Source: Neptunomonas sp. (GTDB lineage Bacteria > Pseudomonadota > Gammaproteobacteria > Pseudomonadales > Balneatricaceae). Taken from it: a stretch of DNA of 64,000 nucleotides. The stretch lies in NCBI RefSeq assembly GCF_016744175.1, contig NZ_JADGEV010000008.1, positions 25,932 through 89,931 of the forward strand, in the 5' to 3' direction. The notes beneath the pieces are model-generated. The model was given only the letters and a program-made list of their open reading frames with translations, ran no database searches and had not been told where the DNA came from. Within the stretch, counting starts at the first letter, position 1. Each line of letters opens with the position of its first letter. The translations under genes were made by a program, and so were the position numbers. Shown here in pieces: positions 63,876 through 64,000 of the stretch.

Positions 63876-64000
63876 ATGAAGACGCAAGCACAGCAGAATG
63901 AGAAGTATTTTGTATTAGCCGCCGGGGTTATTAGCCTTGTACTCTTGCTTGGTATAGCACGATTTGCTTATACACCGTTGATTCCTATTATGCTCAAAAA
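63876..64000 (+). CDS. YbfB/YjiJ family MFS transporter (partial)
   Basis: Only the first 41 codons are inside the window: MKTQAQQNEKYFVLAAGVIS, then LVLLLGIARFAYTPLIPIMLK. GIARFAYTPLxPxM after the first membrane segment is typical of YbfB/YjiJ transporters. The frame is open to the window end. Divergent from the LysR gene. Confidence 0.8.
   Translation, partial: MKTQAQQNEKYFVLAAGVISLVLLLGIARFAYTPLIPIMLK

Overview
This window looks like chromosomal DNA of a marine gammaproteobacterium, most likely of the Oceanospirillaceae group (Neptuniibacter, Neptunomonas or Amphritea-like). That is an inference: AcnB, ProS, UbiF and the ArsC/WrbA/DUF2069/YihY block closely resemble their gamma-proteobacterial counterparts, while the TRAP transporter operon, phasin and B12 operon suit a heterotrophic marine bacterium. 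I see no rRNA or tRNA gene, insertion sequence, prophage or CRISPR array. Most genes lie on the minus strand in operons.

Layout. 1-1.9 kb: two minus-strand genes; the second has a receiver-like N-terminus and about 40 copies of a six-residue helical repeat and runs off the window. 2.2-4.8 kb: acnB. 4.9-12.2 kb: an RND efflux pump with its adaptor, a MipA/OmpV outer-membrane protein and an RstAB-like two-component system. 12.3-13.7 kb: a DUF2185 gene, a NYN-domain gene and a 38-residue cysteine-rich mini-protein. 13.8-25.2 kb: an 11-gene cobalamin operon (btuB, an unknown membrane protein, cobO, cobB/cbiA, cbiB, cobD, cobQ, cobU, cobT, cobC, cobS) behind a cobalamin riboswitch; most junctions are ATGA overlaps. 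25.3-33.9 kb: an acyl-CoA ligase followed by a loose collection of small accessory genes.

34.0-43.5 kb is the most interesting part: a seven-gene minus-strand operon (TRAP transporter DctP-DctQ-DctM, N-formylglutamate-amidohydrolase-like enzyme, glutamine-synthetase-like ligase, aldehyde dehydrogenase, GMC oxidoreductase) divergent from an RpiR/MurR regulator. It has palindromic operators overlapping a good sigma-70 promoter and a terminator at its end. The gene set reads as a gamma-glutamylation route for an imported amino alcohol or amine: ligate to glutamate, oxidise alcohol to aldehyde to acid, then release glutamate by amide hydrolysis.

43.5-64 kb: an L,D-transpeptidase, an EamA transporter, a PreP-like M16C peptidase, a phasin with paired operator-like motifs, ubiF, a LEA14-like lipoprotein, an aromatic ring-opening dioxygenase with a divergent LysR gene, a PAS kinase with degenerate ATP-binding boxes, proS, acyP, yihY, arsC-wrbA-DUF2069, a SufS-SufE fusion gene and two LysR genes, the last divergent from a YbfB/YjiJ transporter cut by the window end.
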